This document shows positions 62,384 to 64,000 of a stretch of DNA of 64,000 nucleotides, piece by piece. Below the pieces are notes generated by a model. That model searched no databases. It saw nothing but the letters and a program-made list of their open reading frames with translations, and was not told where the DNA came from. The DNA comes from an uncultured Cryomorphaceae bacterium (GTDB lineage: Bacteria; Bacteroidota; Bacteroidia; Flavobacteriales; Schleiferiaceae): assembly GCA_913031435.1 (NCBI GenBank), contig CAJWFD010000005.1, positions 1-64,000 on the forward strand, in the 5' to 3' direction. The position numbers and the translations under genes are program-made. Position 1 is the stretch's first letter; every line of letters starts with the position of its first letter.

Positions 62384-63705
62384 TGCGTAGACTACTCATT
62401 TATATCGTCCTTATTTTCTCTATTGCCTTAAATGGGCAAACTAAGGAAGAGTTACAGCTTCAAAAAGTGCTGCTTCAAGATCAAATTGACCTCGCCAACA
62501 CCTTATTGAAGAAAACACAAAATAACAGAAACGCGAGCATCACTGAGCTTCAAACCTTGAATCAAAAAATAGACTCTCGAGAAAAATTAATCGTAAACAT
62601 GTCGCGACAAATTCGAGGCATTGACAGGGAGGCGGCGGCCAAAGAGGGCGAAATACAAACACTTGAAATACGTATAGATTCGTTGAAGTCTGACTATGCT
62701 AAACTTATTCAGCTCGCACAATATAATCTACAACCTACTGATCAAGTGATGTTCATTCTGAGTTCCAATTCATTCGCACAAGCGGCGAAACGATTGCAAT
62801 ATTTCAAGGATATGACGAGATACCGAGAACAACAAGTACGACAAATTCATGTGGCACAAGAAAACTTAGCACGTGAAAAAAAGGCACTCATTGCTAAAAA
62901 AATAGAAAAAACTGCCATCCAACAGGCTCAAAAAGAAGCGAAAATAGCACTGCTGGCTGATGCGCAGGATCAGCAAAAAACCCTTGCTACGCTTCAGTCT
63001 AGAGAAAGTGATTTAAAAAAAGACATCAATAAGAAACAGCGAGAAGCCCAACAATTAGAAAAGCAAATCAAACGTATCATTGCGGAAGAAATGCGAAAAG
63101 CAAAAGAGCGTGCCGAACGAAGTGCATTAGAAATGGAGGCCAAAGAATTGGGGCTTATTAGAGGAAAAGACTTCAGCTCACGTACCTCAAATAAAGCTAT
63201 TACTCAGCTTATTGATAAAGCGCGAAAAGCAAAAGGGATGGACACCAGAGATGACGGACCAGCTTTTGCGATGACACCTGAGGCACGGGCACTTGCTAAT
63301 AATTTTGCCTCAAATAAAGGCGCACTCCCTTGGCCAGTTGAAAGGGGAATTATCACCGGTAAATTTGGCAAACATCCCCACCCTGTTGTAAAGGGCATCA
63401 TTGTGGACAATCCTCACATAGAAATCACCACAGAGGATAATGCTATTGTTCGTGCAAGTTTTGAAGGGGAGGTAAGTTCCGTAGTCCCCATTCCTGGTGC
63501 TAATGTTATGGTCCTCATCCGACACGGTAACTACTTCACGGTATACAGTAACTTAGTCACTGTGCAGGTGAAGGCGGGTGATACCATTAGTCTAAAGCAA
63601 CCTATCGGAACAGCATTTACAGATGAAGAAGGAAAAACCATGGTTCAGTTTGGACTGTGGAGAGACGCCAATATTCAAGATCCATATCCTTGGCTTGCAC
63701 AATAA
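62383..63705 (+). CDS. EnvC-like murein hydrolase activator (degenerate M23/LytM domain)
   Basis: A 440-residue periplasmic protein. It has a signal peptide (RLLIYIVLIFSIALNGQ), a long coiled coil (about 20-250, rich in K, E and Q), and a C-terminal LytM domain (about 315-440: LPWPVERGIITGKFGKHPHP). The zinc-site residues of active M23 peptidases are not kept: the usual HxH-type segment reads YFTVYSNL and the final histidine position reads VQFGLW. It is therefore probably an activator of amidases during cell division, like EnvC, rather than an enzyme. It starts on the stop of the DUF4292 gene (TAATG). Confidence 0.9.
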   Translation: MRRLLIYIVLIFSIALNGQTKEELQLQKVLLQDQIDLANTLLKKTQNNRNASITELQTLNQKIDSREKLIVNMSRQIRGIDREAAAKEGEIQTLEIRIDSLKSDYAKLIQLAQYNLQPTDQVMFILSSNSFAQAAKRLQYFKDMTRYREQQVRQIHVAQENLAREKKALIAKKIEKTAIQQAQKEAKIALLADAQDQQKTLATLQSRESDLKKDINKKQREAQQLEKQIKRIIAEEMRKAKERAERSALEMEAKELGLIRGKDFSSRTSNKAITQLIDKARKAKGMDTRDDGPAFAMTPEARALANNFASNKGALPWPVERGIITGKFGKHPHPVVKGIIVDNPHIEITTEDNAIVRASFEGEVSSVVPIPGANVMVLIRHGNYFTVYSNLVTVQVKAGDTISLKQPIGTAFTDEEGKTMVQFGLWRDANIQDPYPWLAQ

Positions 63706-63715
63706 TCACCACTAC

Positions 63716-64000
63716 ATGAAACGCATCTTTTATCTAAGTACATGTGACACCTGTAAACGCATTCTAAATTCCTGGAATACAGAGGGTGTAATACTTCAGG
63801 ATATTAAAACAGTACCTATGACTGCCCCACAGGTAGATGCCATGATAGCACTAGCGGGCGGAGGCCAGGCCCTTTTTAGCAAGCGCGCGCGCAAATACAA
63901 AGAACTAGAATTAAAAGAACAGGAGTTGACGGAGGATGCTATCCGAAATTTAATTCTTCGTGAATACACCTTCTTAAAACGTCCAGTTTTAATTTTTGAA
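63716..64000 (+). CDS. ArsC/Spx-family thioredoxin-fold protein, partial
   Basis: From the ATG at 63716 the frame is open to the window end (95 codons), so the C-terminus is missing. The N-terminus is MKRIFYLSTCDTCKRILNSW, with the CxxC of the ArsC-like/Spx fold, and it continues with ALFSKRARKYKEL and EYTFLKRPVLIFE, the conserved strand-loop with the cis-proline and arginine of the family. It could be an arsenate reductase or a YffB/Spx-like protein. It follows the EnvC gene after 10 bases. Confidence 0.85.
   Translation, partial: MKRIFYLSTCDTCKRILNSWNTEGVILQDIKTVPMTAPQVDAMIALAGGGQALFSKRARKYKELELKEQELTEDAIRNLILREYTFLKRPVLIFE

Noticed and set aside
1-64000. CRISPR arrays, insertion sequences or prophage genes
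   Set aside because: No regularly spaced repeats, transposase motifs or phage structural genes were found on either strand.

Overview
The window is a compact piece of a chromosome from a Bacteroidota bacterium, most likely a marine member of the Flavobacteriia (Cryomorphaceae/Schleiferiaceae-like; this is inference). The evidence is type IX secretion (T9SS) sorting domains of both kinds, S46 dipeptidyl-peptidases, DUF4292, DUF2795 and DUF2461 proteins, almost no Shine-Dalgarno sequences, and promoters with the Bacteroidota -7 box TAnnTTTG, one of them with a TTG exactly 19 bases upstream. Genes are tightly packed, with many 1-4 base stop/start overlaps. No gap between genes reaches 300 bases. 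I see no insertion sequence, prophage, CRISPR array or rRNA.

Layout. 1-4.6 kb: an edge-truncated secreted GEVED/fibronectin protein, an Ig-like lipoprotein, a TPR-like protein, and a divergent SCO1-family protein and lipoprotein cytochrome c. 4.6-11.6 kb: an ABC-F ATPase, an orphan LolD/MacB-type ATPase, then two convergent dipeptidyl-peptidases (S9 DPP4 and S46 DPP7-like). 11.7-15.7 kb: E2 and E1 of 2-oxoglutarate dehydrogenase. 15.8-18.6 kb: a DUF2795 protein, cobalamin adenosyltransferase and PurF. 18.6-22.5 kb: lower kynurenine catabolism (3-hydroxyanthranilate dioxygenase, ACMS decarboxylase, aminomuconate-semialdehyde dehydrogenase, 4-oxalocrotonate decarboxylase) on two divergent arms.

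22.6-27.7 kb: an accessory-looking block with an outer-membrane barrel protein, a membrane-anchored sensor-like protein, two tandem di-heme MauG/CcpA-type lipoproteins, and an MbnP-like protein with a T9SS tail. By homology to MbnP/MbnH this suggests a surface copper-binding protein whose tryptophan may be oxidised to kynurenine by a partner di-heme enzyme. 27.9-33.6 kb: small conserved proteins, tRNA-Ala(GGC), a DEAD-box helicase, a YceI protein and an unusually short, divergent DXS. 33.7-40.3 kb: a TetR-TolC-adaptor-RND efflux operon. 40.4-48.1 kb: AsnS, RpoN, a PAP2-like membrane protein, a large T9SS type-B protein and UvrC.

48.1-54.3 kb: an iodotyrosine-deiodinase-like nitroreductase broken by one in-frame stop, next to a five-gene operon (LolA-like protein, two FtsX-type permeases, LolD-type ATPase, outer-membrane barrel) that looks like a dedicated envelope export machine. 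54.3-57.0 kb: GpsA and an M28 peptidase with a PDZ domain. 57.1-64 kb: an envelope operon of flippase, dUTPase, sugar-nucleotide transferase, TPR protein, DUF4292 lipoprotein (LolB-like candidate), EnvC-type activator and a truncated ArsC-family protein.
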